Source: Pseudooceanicola antarcticus
GTDB lineage: Bacteria; Pseudomonadota; Alphaproteobacteria; Rhodobacterales; Rhodobacteraceae
Reading direction: 5' to 3'
NCBI RefSeq assembly: GCF_900215355.1
Contig: NZ_OBEA01000009.1
Location: forward strand, 78,197 to 142,196
Length of the DNA stretch: 64,000 nt
Positions 45,413-55,128 of this stretch are shown piece after piece. Below the pieces are notes generated by a model. It ran no database searches. It had not been told where the DNA came from and worked only from the letters and a program-made list of their open reading frames with translations. The position numbers and the translations under genes are program-made. Every line of letters starts with the position of its first letter. Positions within the stretch are counted from its first letter, which is position 1.

Positions 45413-47062
45413 TCAGCCCGCCTCGGCCAGCAGATCCGGCGCGAGCGCGCAGGCGGTTTCGGCCGCATAGAGCTCGGCATCGGCGAAATGCAGGCGGTAG
45501 CGGGCCCAGGCCGCACCCCGGTCCGAGACCCTGGCCAGCCGCGTAGCCAGCAGCGCCGTCAGCGCCGCATAGCCCGCCCGCAGGTAGCCATCGGCCTGGC
45601 CCAGACGCTCTGCCATGGACGCATCCGAGGCCATGAGCCGCCGGGCCAGTGCCTCGAAGCGATCGAGGATGGCGGTGGCCTGCTCGGCACCGGGCGGCGC
45701 CTCGGCCAGTTCGGCGCGGGCGGCCTGCAGGAAGGCCCCGAGGCTCTGGCCGCCGTCCTTCAACAGGCGGCGGACAAGGAAGTCCTGCGCCTGCATGCCG
45801 GTGGTGCCCTCGTAGATGGTGATGATCCGCGCATCGCGCAGGTAGCGCTCGGCGGGCCATTCGCGGGTATAGCCGGCCCCGCCCAGCACCTGCACGGCAC
45901 CCGAGGCGGTCTCGAAGGCGCCTTCGCCGCCGAAATTCTTGGCCAGCGGCAGCAGGAAGGCCTGGCGCAGCTCCGCGGCGGGATCACCCGCGCGGGCCTG
46001 GTCGGCGGCAACCGCCGCCTCGAGCACGAGGGCCACCAGCAAGGCGGCGCGGCTTTCGATGTCCAGCAACTGCCGGCGCACGTCGGGATGGGCAAGGATC
46101 GGCACCGGCGGCGCGTCCGGACGCCCGCCCTGCAGCCGCTCTGCGGCGTAGCGGCGGGCCAGCGCGGCAGAGCGCAGGGCGATGCCCGCCCCCTGGCAGC
46201 CGGTCTGCAGCCGCATGAGTTCGATCATGCGGAAAAGCGTCGGCAGGCCTCGCCCCGCCTCGCCCAACATCTGCGCCTCGGCCCCCTCGAAGGAGAGCAC
46301 ACAGGTCGGCGAACCATGCAGCCCCAGTTTCTCTTCGATGCGTTCCAGGCGGATCGCGTTGCGGCTTCCATCGTCCAGCACATCGGGCACCAGGAAGAGC
46401 GTCAGCCCCCGCGTGCCCTCTTGCGGCGCGCCGGTGCGGGCGAGGCAGAGATGGCCGATGCGGCTGGTCATGTCCTGGTCGCCGAAGGAGATCCAGCACT
46501 TCTGGCCGGTGATCCGCCAGTGATCGCCCCGGTCCTCGGCCTTGGCGCGGATGCGGCCGACATCGGAGCCCGCGTCAGGTTCGGAAATGCAGATCGTCGC
46601 CGCCCATTCGCCCGAGGCCAGCTTCGGCGCCCAGCTCTCGGCCAGGTCCGGCGCTGCGGCCAGCAGGCAATGCGCCGCCGCGCGGGTCGAGCCCGCGAGC
46701 ATCATGAAGGGCATGGCCGCGCCCTCGAACCCCAGCGAAGCTGCGGCATGCAGGGTCGTCGGCAACCCCTGTCCGCCCACACTTTCGGGCAGGTCGGCGG
46801 CCAGCCAGCCGTCGGCACCCAGCCGGGCGAAAGCCTCGGCGTAGCCTTCGGGGGTCAGCAGACGTCCGTTCTCGATCCGGCAGCCTTCCTCGTCGGCCCT
46901 GGCCGCCATGGGATCCAGCAGGTCCTCGCCCAGGCGCCAGGCCTCGGCAAGGATCATGGCGGTGTCGTCGGGCTCGAGCCCGATGGTCTCTTCCAGCCCG
47001 GCCCAGCCCGGTGTCACCGAGAGCAGGCCCGCGATCAGCCCCGCGTCCATTTCGGCGCTCAT
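45413..47062 (-). CDS. acyl-CoA dehydrogenase
   Basis: The 549-residue flavoprotein has the ACAD fold with CISEPDAGSD as the FAD/substrate signature, the ITGQKCWISFGDQD segment, and catalytic/FAD-binding residues in YTREWPAERYLRDARIITIYEGTT-like C-terminal region. It is longer than typical ACADs (about 390) and belongs to the group with extended C-terminus and N-terminal helical cap. The ATG overlaps the SDR stop by 4 nt. In this cluster it would desaturate the side chain of a phenylpropanoyl-CoA, feeding dihydro-hydroxycinnamates into the same route. Confidence 0.92.
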   Translation of the reverse strand: MSAEMDAGLIAGLLSVTPGWAGLEETIGLEPDDTAMILAEAWRLGEDLLDPMAARADEEGCRIENGRLLTPEGYAEAFARLGADGWLAADLPESVGGQGLPTTLHAAASLGFEGAAMPFMMLAGSTRAAAHCLLAAAPDLAESWAPKLASGEWAATICISEPDAGSDVGRIRAKAEDRGDHWRITGQKCWISFGDQDMTSRIGHLCLARTGAPQEGTRGLTLFLVPDVLDDGSRNAIRLERIEEKLGLHGSPTCVLSFEGAEAQMLGEAGRGLPTLFRMIELMRLQTGCQGAGIALRSAALARRYAAERLQGGRPDAPPVPILAHPDVRRQLLDIESRAALLVALVLEAAVAADQARAGDPAAELRQAFLLPLAKNFGGEGAFETASGAVQVLGGAGYTREWPAERYLRDARIITIYEGTTGMQAQDFLVRRLLKDGGQSLGAFLQAARAELAEAPPGAEQATAILDRFEALARRLMASDASMAERLGQADGYLRAGYAALTALLATRLARVSDRGAAWARYRLHFADAELYAAETACALAPDLLAEAG

Positions 47063-47820
47063 TTGGGCTGCATGCGGACCGCGCCGTCGAGACGGATCAC
47101 CTCGGCGTTCAGATATGCGGTCTCGAAGATGTACTTCACCGTGGCGCCGTATTCAGCCGGATCGCCTAGGCGCTGCGGGAAGGGAATGGTGGCGGCGATG
47201 GATTTCTGCACCTCTTCGCCCAGCCCTTCCAGCAGCGGCGTCAGGAAGAGACCCGGCGCGATGGTGTTCACCCGGACACCGAACCGCGCGAGCTCGCGGG
47301 CGATCGGCAGCGCCATGGCGACGATGCCGCCCTTGGAGGCCGAGTAGGCCGCCTGGCCGATCTGGCCGTCGAAGGCCGCCACGGAGGCGGTGTTGACGAT
47401 CACGCCACGCTCGCCGTCCGCAAGCGGCTCTTCAAGGGTCATCCGCGCCGCGGCCAGCCGCAGCATGTTGAAGGAGCCCAGCAGGTTCACCCGGATGGTG
47501 CGCTCGAAGTCCTCGAAGGGCAGCGGGCCTTCCCGGCCCACGACGCGGCCCGCCTCGCCGATACCGGCGCAGTTCACCAGCCCGCGCAGGGGGCCCTGCG
47601 CCGCGATGGCCTCGTCCAGAGCGGCCTCGGCCGCGACCGGGTCGGCCACGTCGATGGCCTTGGCAACGCCCGAGAGCTCTGCCGCCACGGCTTCTGCCGC
47701 TTCGGCGTTGCGGTCGACCACGGTGATCTTTGCCCCCGCGGCGTGAAGCGCCCGCGCGGTGGCCGCACCAAGTCCGGAGCCGCCCCCGGTGACGGCGACA
47801 TGCACATCCTGCAATTTCAT
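47059..47820 (-). CDS. short-chain dehydrogenase, probable 3-hydroxyacyl-CoA dehydrogenase
   Basis: The 253-residue SDR has the NAD-binding TGGGSGLG (11-18), NCAGIG, the catalytic Ser in VNTASVAAFDG and YSASKGG. It resembles type II 3-hydroxyacyl-CoA dehydrogenases. In the pathway it would oxidise the 3-hydroxy-3-arylpropanoyl-CoA made by the crotonase to the beta-keto ester. It is second in a three-gene operon, 65 nt after the CoA ligase gene and overlapping the ACAD gene. Confidence 0.92.
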   Translation of the reverse strand: MKLQDVHVAVTGGGSGLGAATARALHAAGAKITVVDRNAEAAEAVAAELSGVAKAIDVADPVAAEAALDEAIAAQGPLRGLVNCAGIGEAGRVVGREGPLPFEDFERTIRVNLLGSFNMLRLAAARMTLEEPLADGERGVIVNTASVAAFDGQIGQAAYSASKGGIVAMALPIARELARFGVRVNTIAPGLFLTPLLEGLGEEVQKSIAATIPFPQRLGDPAEYGATVKYIFETAYLNAEVIRLDGAVRMQPK

Positions 47821-47885
47821 GACTTCAACCTTTCTTCACTCGCGGTCGCGCGGCGGCAGACGAAGGCCCCCGCGCGACGAAATTC

Positions 47886-49730
47886 TCAGACGCGCTCGCG
47901 GGACAGGGCGATGACCCGCGGATCCTCGGACCAGAGGTTCTCGACCAGGTCGGCGCGGTGACGCAGCACCGCCCGCTGGTTGATCGAGCCCTTGTCCGTC
48001 ACCTCGCCCTTCTCGAAGGAGAGCGGCACGTCGAGGAACATCATCCGCGTCACGCGGCTGGCCGAGCCAGTGGCCCGCGCCGCATGGGCGTCCAGCAGAT
48101 CGGCGGCCACGCGGCGCACCTTGGGATGGTTCAGCAGCGCCTCGCCCTCGAGCCCCTTCTCGTCGACCATGCCGCGCAGGGTATCCCAGTCGGGCACCAC
48201 CAGGGCGCCCAGCTCGTTGTGGCCCTCGCCCGCAACGACCACGTCAGAGGCCAGGCCCTGCAGGTCGTTGGTGAGTTTGGCGCGCAGCGTGCCGACGGCA
48301 ACCCAGGTGCCGGAGGCCAGCTTGAAGTTCTCGGCCAGGCGACCGTCGAAGTAGAAGCCCGCCGCCGGGTTGCCCGGCTCGACGAAGCGGATGGCGTCGC
48401 CGAAGCAGTAGAAGCCCTCCTCGTCGAAGGCCTCTGCCGAGAGCTTCTCGTTGCGCCAGTAGCCGGGGGTGATGTTGGGCCCCTTGATCCGCGCTTCCAG
48501 CTTGTCGCCCTGCGGCACCAGCTTCAGCGTAATGCCGCGCGCCGGCACACCGAGGTTGCCCGCGGTCTCGGCACGTTCGCAGCAGCTGATGGCGAAGGGG
48601 CCGGTTTCAGTCGACCCCAGCCCCGTGCCCAGCACGACGCCGCCCTCGACCTCCTGCTCGGCGATACGGGTGATGCGATCCCAGACCGGCTGGGACATGC
48701 CCGCGCCGGCGTACATCAGCATCTTCAGTTGCTTGAAGAAGGTCTTGCGCAGCTCGGGCTCGTTTTCCATCGCGTCCAGCAGCATCTGGTAGCCGAGGGG
48801 TACGTTGAAATACCAGGTGGGCGAGACTTCCCGCAGGTTGCGGATCGTCTTGTGGATGTCCCTGGGCGTCGGCTTGCCGTCATCGAGGTAGAGCGTGCCG
48901 CCGTTGTAGATCACGAGGTTGAACACCTTGTTGCCGGCCGCCGTGTGGTTCCAGGGCGCCCAGTCGCAGACCACCGGGGGCTGTTTGCGCAGGAAGCGAT
49001 AGCTGTCGGCGACCATTTCCTGGTTGGAGCAGAGCATCCGCTGGGTCTGGATCACCGCCTTGGGCGATCCGGTGGTACCCGAGGTGAAGAGGAACTTGGC
49101 CACCGTATCGGGGCCGAGGCCCTCGTAGGCGGCCTGCATCTCGGCAGAGGGCTCGGTCGCGGCCAGGCTGTCGAAGCTCAGCACCTCGCGGCCAGAGACG
49201 CCGCCCGTGGCGCAGACCACGGGGATCTCGGGGGCGAAGACTTCGGTGATGGCGCGCTCGAAGGGCGTGGCATCCTCGGCGAAGATCATGCCGGGGGTCA
49301 GCTGGGCCGCCACGTCCTCGAGCTTGCCGAGGTCTCCCTTGGCCAGGGCATAGGCCGGTGCCAGCGCCGCCGAGGGCACGCCCACATGCTGGGCCGCCAG
49401 GGCCATGATGGCGTGGCGCACCGAGTTGCCCGAGAGAATCAGCAGCGGATTTTCCGGCGACAGCCCCAGGGCCAGAAGCGCCGATCCGATGGCCTGGATC
49501 TTCTTCGCCGCCTCGCCGTAGCTCATGTGCTGCCAGGCCCCATCGGGCCCGCGTTCGACCATCCAGCTGCGATCCGGGGCCACCTCGGCCCAATGCAGGA
49601 ATTTCTCGGTCATGCAGCGGGGATAGGGCCCCAGCTCTTCTTCCTGCCAGACCAGAATCGTGCCGTCTTCACGGGTCTCGGAACGGATGACGGGCTCCCA
49701 GAAATCGAGAGCCTCGGATGTATCAGGCAT
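47886..49730 (-). CDS. feruloyl-CoA synthase-like CoA ligase
   Basis: The 614-residue adenylate-forming enzyme has the family start ([20 protein letters not shown]), the P-loop [10 protein letters not shown] (216-224), GLGSTETGP as adenylate motif and a C-terminal [10 protein letters not shown] lysine region. It activates ferulate, p-coumarate or related acids. ATG 49730 follows GGGAGGTGG; GTG 49736 overlaps that site and is rejected. It starts an operon with SDR and ACAD, divergent from the crotonase operon across a 143-nt gap with an AT-rich inverted repeat. Confidence 0.93.
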   Translation of the reverse strand: MPDTSEALDFWEPVIRSETREDGTILVWQEEELGPYPRCMTEKFLHWAEVAPDRSWMVERGPDGAWQHMSYGEAAKKIQAIGSALLALGLSPENPLLILSGNSVRHAIMALAAQHVGVPSAALAPAYALAKGDLGKLEDVAAQLTPGMIFAEDATPFERAITEVFAPEIPVVCATGGVSGREVLSFDSLAATEPSAEMQAAYEGLGPDTVAKFLFTSGTTGSPKAVIQTQRMLCSNQEMVADSYRFLRKQPPVVCDWAPWNHTAAGNKVFNLVIYNGGTLYLDDGKPTPRDIHKTIRNLREVSPTWYFNVPLGYQMLLDAMENEPELRKTFFKQLKMLMYAGAGMSQPVWDRITRIAEQEVEGGVVLGTGLGSTETGPFAISCCERAETAGNLGVPARGITLKLVPQGDKLEARIKGPNITPGYWRNEKLSAEAFDEEGFYCFGDAIRFVEPGNPAAGFYFDGRLAENFKLASGTWVAVGTLRAKLTNDLQGLASDVVVAGEGHNELGALVVPDWDTLRGMVDEKGLEGEALLNHPKVRRVAADLLDAHAARATGSASRVTRMMFLDVPLSFEKGEVTDKGSINQRAVLRHRADLVENLWSEDPRVIALSRERV

Positions 49731-49816
49731 AGCCACCTCCCATGTCTTGCGCGGCTACGGGATCTCTCACCCTTTCCCGTCCCGCGGTTGATCAGAGATT
49801 GACTCAGCAATTTTAT

Positions 49817-49836
49817 TTTGTCTACTAGGAAACAAA
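49817..49836. promoter_or_regulatory. candidate MarR-family operator between the two catabolic operons
   Basis: TTTGT-CTACTAGGAA-ACAAA is an inverted repeat in an AT-rich patch of an otherwise GC-rich region, centred in the 143-nt divergent gap. The MarR gene at 50664 is the likely binder, by analogy with CouR, which is released by hydroxycinnamoyl-CoA. Binding is inferred. Confidence 0.45.
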
Positions 49837-49873
49837 CTACGGTCGTAAGACGAAGTAAGAGGATGCGTGACGG

Positions 49874-50659
49874 ATGGCTGGTTCTGGCGAAAAAACCTTT
49901 GTTTCCTATGAGATGCGCGGCGATATCGCGCTGATCGGCCTGACCCGGCCGGAAAAGCGCAACGCGATCAGCGATGCGGTGATTGAAGAATTTGCGCTGA
50001 AAGTCGATCGCGCCACGGCCGAGGCCAAGGCCGCGGTCATCTTCGGTGAGGGCCTGCATTTCTGCGCCGGTCTCGACCTTCTGGAGCACTCCGAGAAGCC
50101 GCTTCTCGAGTCGGTTCTGGGTTCGCGCCGCTGGCACGAGGTCTTCGCCCGCATGGAGCGCGGCCGCATTCCCTTCATCGCCGCCCTGCATGGTGCAGTG
50201 GTCGGCGGCGGCTTCGAGCTCGCCTCCTCCTGCCAGCTGCGCGTTGCCGATGCGACGACCTATTTCGGCCTGCCCGAAGGCCAGCGCGGCATCTTCGTCG
50301 GCGGTGGCGGTTCGGTCCGCATCGAGCGGCTGATCGGCACCTCGAGGATGACCGACATGATGCTGACCGGCCGTGTCGCCAAGGCCGAGGAAATGGAACG
50401 CTGGGGCGGCGTGAACTACGTCGTCGAAGCCGGCGCTGCGCTCGAGAAGGCGATTGCCCTGGCCGAGGTCACCGCGACCAACTCCGAGTTCTCGAACTAC
50501 GCGATCATGAACGCCCTGCCCCGCATCCGCGACATGTCCTCCGAAGATGGCCTCTTCGTGGAATCGGCGGTCTCGGCCCTGGCGTCGATGACGCCCGAGG
50601 CGCAGGACCGCCTGCGCGCCTTCCTCGAGAAGCGCGCCGGCAAGGTGCTGGCGGACTGA
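49874..50659 (+). CDS. crotonase-family enoyl-CoA hydratase
   Basis: The 261-residue protein shows the crotonase oxyanion-hole segments HFCAGLDL and ALHGAVVGGGFELASSC, plus RPEKRNAIS near the N-terminus. It would hydrate the side-chain double bond of feruloyl- or coumaroyl-CoA, and some relatives then split off acetyl-CoA to give the aldehyde. Because an SDR and a ketothioester-hydrolase-like amidohydrolase are present, the hydration-oxidation route is more likely here than retro-aldol cleavage. First gene of the plus-strand operon, 4 nt from the MarR gene. Confidence 0.92.
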   Translation: MAGSGEKTFVSYEMRGDIALIGLTRPEKRNAISDAVIEEFALKVDRATAEAKAAVIFGEGLHFCAGLDLLEHSEKPLLESVLGSRRWHEVFARMERGRIPFIAALHGAVVGGGFELASSCQLRVADATTYFGLPEGQRGIFVGGGGSVRIERLIGTSRMTDMMLTGRVAKAEEMERWGGVNYVVEAGAALEKAIALAEVTATNSEFSNYAIMNALPRIRDMSSEDGLFVESAVSALASMTPEAQDRLRAFLEKRAGKVLAD

Positions 50660-50663
50660 TGCG

Positions 50664-51140
50664 ATGAACCAGCCGGGGGGAATCGAAACGCGTGATACGC
50701 TGGGCAGGGAGAGCCTCAAGGGCTCTCTCGGTTTCCTGCTGCGCGTGGCCCAGCTTCGCTCCTTCGGGCATTTCTTCGCCGTGCTCGGTGAAGAGAACGT
50801 CCGTCCGGGCGAGGTGACCGTGCTGGACCTGGTGCGCGAGAACCCCGGCATCCGCCAGGGGGTGGTGTCGAAGACGCTGAAAATCAAGCGTGCCCAGATG
50901 TCGAAGATGGTGCGCGAGATGGAGGCCAACGGCCTCGTCGCGCGCCGTGTGCCCCCCGAGGACCGCCGCTCGGTCGAGCTGCGGCTGACGCCTGCGGGCG
51001 AGGCCCAGATGGACCATATCGCCACCCGTTTCCCCGAGATCGAGGAACGGATCGGCAAGAGACTGACCCCGGCAGAAGCCCGCGAGCTGCGGCGCCTTCT
51101 GATCAAGATGACCGGGCTTGAAGACAAAGAGGGAGACTAG
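50664..51140 (+). CDS. MarR-family regulator (CouR-like)
   Basis: The 158-residue protein has the MarR winged helix (KTLKIKRAQMSKMVREMEAN and wing RRVPPEDRRSVELRLTPAG) between dimerisation helices. It is embedded in the hydroxycinnamate operon between crotonase and amidohydrolase, the arrangement of CouR in other bacteria, so it is probably a repressor relieved by an aryl-CoA intermediate. Stop of the preceding gene is 4 nt upstream. Confidence 0.92.
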   Translation: MNQPGGIETRDTLGRESLKGSLGFLLRVAQLRSFGHFFAVLGEENVRPGEVTVLDLVRENPGIRQGVVSKTLKIKRAQMSKMVREMEANGLVARRVPPEDRRSVELRLTPAGEAQMDHIATRFPEIEERIGKRLTPAEARELRRLLIKMTGLEDKEGD

Positions 51141-51143
51141 ACC

Positions 51144-52031
51144 ATGAGCCGCACGATGAATGTCGACGAGCTGGTCGCCATCGATTTCCATACCCATGCC
51201 GAGGAACCCTGCAAGTGCAGCCGCGATGACGGCTACACCGAGTTCCAGGCCGGCATGGCCAAGTACTTCAAGAACCCGGCGGGCGCCGATGGCATGCTGC
51301 CCACCGTGCCGCAGACGGCCGAGTACTTCCGCGAGCGCAAGATCGGCGCGGTGATCTTCCCCGTCGATGCCGAGCGCGAAACCGGTTTCCACCGCTATTC
51401 CAACGAGGAAGTCGCGGAGCTGGCGCACGAGAACGGCGACGTGCTGATCCCCTTCGCCTCGATCGACCCGCACAAGGGCAAGGCCGGGGCCCGCGAGGCG
51501 CGCCGCCTGATCCGCGACTTCGGCGTCAAGGGCTTCAAGTTCCACCCGACCATGCAGGGGTTCTTCCCCAATGACCGCATGGCCTATGACCTTTACGAGG
51601 CGATCGCCGAGGAAGGCGCGATCGCGCTCTTCCATTCGGGCCAGACCGGCGTGGGTTCGGGGATGCGCGGCGGCATGGGAATGCGGCTGAAGTACTCCAA
51701 CCCGATGCACGTCGACGACGTGGCCGTGGACTTCCCCGACATGCCCATCGTGCTGGCCCATCCGGGCTTCCCATGGACCGAAGAGGGCTTGTCAGTGGCC
51801 CAGCACAAGCCCAATGTCTATGTCGACATGTCGGGCTGGGCACCGAAGTACTTCCCCCCGATCTTCGTGAAGTACGCCAATTCGATCCTGAAGCACAAAA
51901 TGCTTTTCGGCTCTGACTGGCCGGCGATCACGCCGGACCGCTGGCTGGCCGAATTCGACGAACTTGACCTCCGCGAGGAGGTGAAGCCACTGATCTTGAA
52001 GGAGAACGCGAGGAAGCTCCTCAAGATCTGA
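51144..52031 (+). CDS. amidohydrolase-2 family hydrolase, probable beta-ketothioester hydrolase (CouO-like)
   Basis: The 295-residue TIM-barrel protein has the metal motif DFHTHAEE near the N-terminus, GFKFHPTMQGF, VLAHPGFPW and LFGSDWPAITP with the catalytic aspartate. Amidohydrolases of this group hydrolyse 4-hydroxyphenyl-beta-ketopropanoyl-CoA in coumarate catabolism of actinobacteria and alphaproteobacteria. With the ligase, hydratase and SDR next to it, the assignment is good but rests on context. SD GGGAGAC precedes the ATG, 3 nt after the MarR stop. Confidence 0.85.
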   Translation: MSRTMNVDELVAIDFHTHAEEPCKCSRDDGYTEFQAGMAKYFKNPAGADGMLPTVPQTAEYFRERKIGAVIFPVDAERETGFHRYSNEEVAELAHENGDVLIPFASIDPHKGKAGAREARRLIRDFGVKGFKFHPTMQGFFPNDRMAYDLYEAIAEEGAIALFHSGQTGVGSGMRGGMGMRLKYSNPMHVDDVAVDFPDMPIVLAHPGFPWTEEGLSVAQHKPNVYVDMSGWAPKYFPPIFVKYANSILKHKMLFGSDWPAITPDRWLAEFDELDLREEVKPLILKENARKLLKI

Positions 52032-52058
52032 CTAGATAAAGCAACCAGGGAGGAAAAA

Positions 52059-53183
52059 ATGGGAGCTTTCGGAAAGACACTTATGGTGGCCGCGGCCTTC
52101 GGGCTGGGGCTGACGGCAGCCGCTAACGCACGCGATCTGCGCATCGCATCGGGGGCGCCGCCGGCACACCCGTCCAACGGCTATCTCTACAAGCCCTTCG
52201 CCGAGTATCTGGCAGAGGAAACCAATGGCGAACTGACCACCATCGAGCTCGGCACCGAGGTCGTGGGTCTGGGCCAGATGAAGGACGCGCTGCAGACCGG
52301 CCTCGTGGATGTCGGCAACCTGCTGCCGCTCTACTTCCCGGCCGAACTGCCGAACTTCGCCCTGGCGGGTGAACTGGCGCTGACCGGCAAGGACGCGCAC
52401 GCCATGTCCGCGGCCCTGACCGAATACACCGTCACCTGCAGCTCCTGCCAGGACGAGCTCTCGGCCTTCGGCATGGTCTACCTGGGCTCCGGCTCTTCCG
52501 ACCAGTACGCGCTGCTGACCAAGACCCCGGTGTCGAACGCGGAAGATGTCGAAGGTCTGCGCCTGCGTTCCGGTGGCGCGCCCTACTCCCGCTGGGCCGA
52601 GCACTTCGGTGCCACCCCGGTGTCGGTCTCGGTGCTGGAAACCTTCGAGGCAATGTCCCAGGGCACCATCGACGGCTCCATGGCCTCGATCGGCGACCTG
52701 CTGGCCTTCCGTCTGATCGAACTGGTCGAAAACGTGACCCTGCTGCCGCTCGGCACCTATTTCGCCACCTCGAACCTGACCACCGCCGCACCGACCTGGG
52801 CTTCGCTCTCGGTCGAGCAGCGTGAGGCCATGGCCCGTGCCGCCAACCGTGCCAACGCCGACATGGCGCAACGCTGGGGCTACGACTTCCCGGCCATCGC
52901 CGAGAAGGCCGCTCTGGAAGCGGGCATCACCATCCAGGAAGCAGACCCGGCCTTCGCCGAGGCCGCGGCCGAATTCGCCATCGCCGACCAGCAAGCCGCT
53001 GCCGCCATCTCGGCAGAGCGCTTCGGCATGGAAGATGCCTCGGAGCGCGTGGAGGAGTTCATCCGCCTGGTGGAGAAGTGGGAAGCCATCTCGGAAGAGG
53101 TTGGCCATGACCGCGATGCCATCGTCGAGCGCGTCTGGGACGAAGTCTGGAGCAAGGTCGACTTCGCCACCTACGGCATGTGA
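52059..53183 (+). CDS. dctP: TRAP transporter substrate-binding protein (DctP)
   Basis: The 374-residue periplasmic protein has a signal peptide (residues 1-24, AANARD) and the DctP fold with the conserved arginine region VEGLRLRSGGAPYSRWAEHF and the DGSMASIGDLLAF segment. It should capture the aromatic acid and deliver it to the DctQM membrane pair. Two cysteines (TCSSCQ) are unusual for the family and could form a disulfide. SD GGGAGGAAAAA precedes the ATG. A 9-bp hairpin follows the stop, probably stabilising this abundant transcript. Confidence 0.93.
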   Translation: MGAFGKTLMVAAAFGLGLTAAANARDLRIASGAPPAHPSNGYLYKPFAEYLAEETNGELTTIELGTEVVGLGQMKDALQTGLVDVGNLLPLYFPAELPNFALAGELALTGKDAHAMSAALTEYTVTCSSCQDELSAFGMVYLGSGSSDQYALLTKTPVSNAEDVEGLRLRSGGAPYSRWAEHFGATPVSVSVLETFEAMSQGTIDGSMASIGDLLAFRLIELVENVTLLPLGTYFATSNLTTAAPTWASLSVEQREAMARAANRANADMAQRWGYDFPAIAEKAALEAGITIQEADPAFAEAAAEFAIADQQAAAAISAERFGMEDASERVEEFIRLVEKWEAISEEVGHDRDAIVERVWDEVWSKVDFATYGM

Positions 53184-53192
53184 TCTGCGACG

Positions 53193-53222
53193 CCCGCGGC
53201 CGGGGATCTCCCTGGCCGCGGG
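53193..53222 (+). terminator. intercistronic hairpin after dctP
   Basis: CCCGCGGCC (53193-53201) pairs with GGCCGCGGG (53214-53222). There is no T-run, and the next TRAP gene follows 37 nt later, so it more likely protects the dctP message from decay and lowers downstream expression than ends transcription. Confidence 0.6.
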
Positions 53223-53258
53223 TTCGTCCAACGTGACACACTCACACCGGATATCCTT

Positions 53259-53777
53259 ATGAAAAGTTTGGAGAAGGCCGCGGACTACCTGTCCCAGGGC
53301 CTGGCCCTGATCGGCTCTATCGGACTGTTTGCCATGCTGGCCCACGTCACCCTTGACGTGGCCCTTCGCAACTTTGCCGATACCCCAATCCCGGCCACCA
53401 ATGAAATCGTCTCGCGCTACTACATGGTGCTGATCGTCTTCCTGCCTCTGGCCTGGGTCGAGCGTCAGCGCACCATGATCACCGTCGAGGTGATGGAAAT
53501 GCTGCTCACCCCCAGGGGCCGCCGGATCTCTGACGGGGCCGTGGCCCTGCTGGCGACCGGGATCTACGGCTTCCTTGGCTGGGTGACCTGGAGCGTGGCG
53601 CTGAAGTCCATGGCCATCGGCACCTTCGTCGACGTGCTGGGACACAAGATCGCCGTCTGGCCCAGCTATTTCCTTCCCCCCGCGGGCTTCGTCCTGGCCG
53701 CCGCCATGACCGCCCTGCGTCTTGCCATCATCATCGCGGGCCCCTCCGCGACCGCCGAGGAAGGCCCTGAAACATGA
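53259..53777 (+). CDS. dctQ: TRAP transporter small membrane subunit (DctQ)
   Basis: The 172-residue protein has four membrane helices (about 15-40, 48-68, 88-110, 130-155) and the DctQ signature NEIVSRYYMVLIVFLPLAW. It pairs with DctM, whose ATG overlaps its stop by 4 nt. Confidence 0.93.
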   Translation: MKSLEKAADYLSQGLALIGSIGLFAMLAHVTLDVALRNFADTPIPATNEIVSRYYMVLIVFLPLAWVERQRTMITVEVMEMLLTPRGRRISDGAVALLATGIYGFLGWVTWSVALKSMAIGTFVDVLGHKIAVWPSYFLPPAGFVLAAAMTALRLAIIIAGPSATAEEGPET

Positions 53778-55075
53778 GTGTTGAAACCGGCTTCTACGGT
53801 ATTGCCGCCCTGCTGGTGCTGCTGATCCTGCGTGTGCCCGTGGCGCTGGCGATGATCTCGGTCAGCTTCGGTGGCATCGTCTCCCTGCTGGGCACCGGGC
53901 CCGCCGTCGGCATCCTGCAGAACACCCCCTATGACTTCGCCGCGAAGTGGACCATGTCCGCCGTGCCGATGTTCCTGCTGATGGGTTTCCTGGCCTTCCA
54001 CGCCAACCTGACCTCGGGCCTCTTCACCGCCGCCAAGGTGGCCCTGAAGAAGATCCCCGGCGCGCTGGCCATTGCCTCGATCTTCACCTGCTCGGGCTTC
54101 GCCGCCGTCTGCGGCAGCTCCATCGCCACCGCCGCCTCCATGGGGCGGATCGCCATCCCCGAGATGGTCAAGGCGGGCTATTCGCCCTCCATCGCCGCCG
54201 GCGCCATCGCGGCGGGCGGCACCATCGGTGCGCTGATCCCGCCCTCGATCATCATGATCATCTACGGTGTCTTCGCCGAGACCTCGATCACCCAGGTCTT
54301 CATGGGCGGCGTCACCATCGGCATCATGACCGCCGTGGCCTACTCGGTGGTGATTCTGATCGGCTCCTGGCTGCGTCCGGACCTGATCCCGCGCCAGCCG
54401 ATCGAGGAAGACACCCCGCCGCTCAGCGAGGCGCTCATCGCCACATGGCCCGTGCTGGTGCTGATCGTCCTGGTCTTCGGAGGCCTCTTCTCGGGTCTCT
54501 TCAGTGCCACCGAGGCCGGCGCCGTCGGCGCGGCCGGTGCGCTGCTCTGCGCCGCTGCGGTGAAACGGCTGAGCTGGAAGGTCCTGCGCACGTCGCTGCT
54601 GGAGACCCTGCAGACCACCGCCTCGCTGCTGATCATCGGCATCGGCGCGGCCATGTTCACCCGCTTCCTGGGGATCACCGGCCTGTCGAACTTCATCGCC
54701 GCCCAGGTCAGCGGCGCCGACCTCAGCTATTATCACCTGATGCTGATCGTGGTCCTGGTCTACTTCCTGCTTGGCATGGTGATGGAGCCCTTCGGCGCCA
54801 TGCTGGTCACCCTGCCGATCTTCATCCCGATCCTGAACGCAGAGGGCATCAGCCTGGTCTGGTTCGGCGTGCTGGTGGTGAAGCTGCTGGAAATCGGCAT
54901 GGTCACACCGCCGGTCGGGTTGAACGTCTTCGTCATCCGAAACGTCGCCTCCGAACACGTGACCACCATGCAGGTCTTCAAGGGCGTCGGCCCCTTCCTG
55001 CTGTCGGACCTCGTGGTCACGGCAATCGTGGTGATCTTCCCGGGCCTGGTGCTCTACCTGCCCTCGCTGCTTTGA
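53774..55075 (+). CDS. dctM: TRAP transporter large membrane subunit (DctM)
   Basis: The 433-residue protein has about twelve membrane helices with the conserved GGTIGALIPPSIIMIIYGV segment and the TPPVGLNVFVI motif. It is the sodium-coupled import channel for the solute captured by DctP. It closes the plus-strand operon and is followed by a strong hairpin. Confidence 0.95.
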   Translation: MSVETGFYGIAALLVLLILRVPVALAMISVSFGGIVSLLGTGPAVGILQNTPYDFAAKWTMSAVPMFLLMGFLAFHANLTSGLFTAAKVALKKIPGALAIASIFTCSGFAAVCGSSIATAASMGRIAIPEMVKAGYSPSIAAGAIAAGGTIGALIPPSIIMIIYGVFAETSITQVFMGGVTIGIMTAVAYSVVILIGSWLRPDLIPRQPIEEDTPPLSEALIATWPVLVLIVLVFGGLFSGLFSATEAGAVGAAGALLCAAAVKRLSWKVLRTSLLETLQTTASLLIIGIGAAMFTRFLGITGLSNFIAAQVSGADLSYYHLMLIVVLVYFLLGMVMEPFGAMLVTLPIFIPILNAEGISLVWFGVLVVKLLEIGMVTPPVGLNVFVIRNVASEHVTTMQVFKGVGPFLLSDLVVTAIVVIFPGLVLYLPSLL

Positions 55076-55081
55076 GCTGAG

Positions 55082-55108
55082 CCGGGCGGCGGCAAGACTG
55101 CCGCCCGG
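55082..55108. terminator. terminator between TRAP operon and MarR gene
   Basis: CCGGGCGGC (55082-55090) pairs with GCCGCCCGG (55100-55108) between the convergent dctM and MarR genes. The T-run is weak, so termination may depend on Rho. Confidence 0.65.
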
Positions 55109-55128
55109 TCCCCCGCCCCGCGCCGGGG

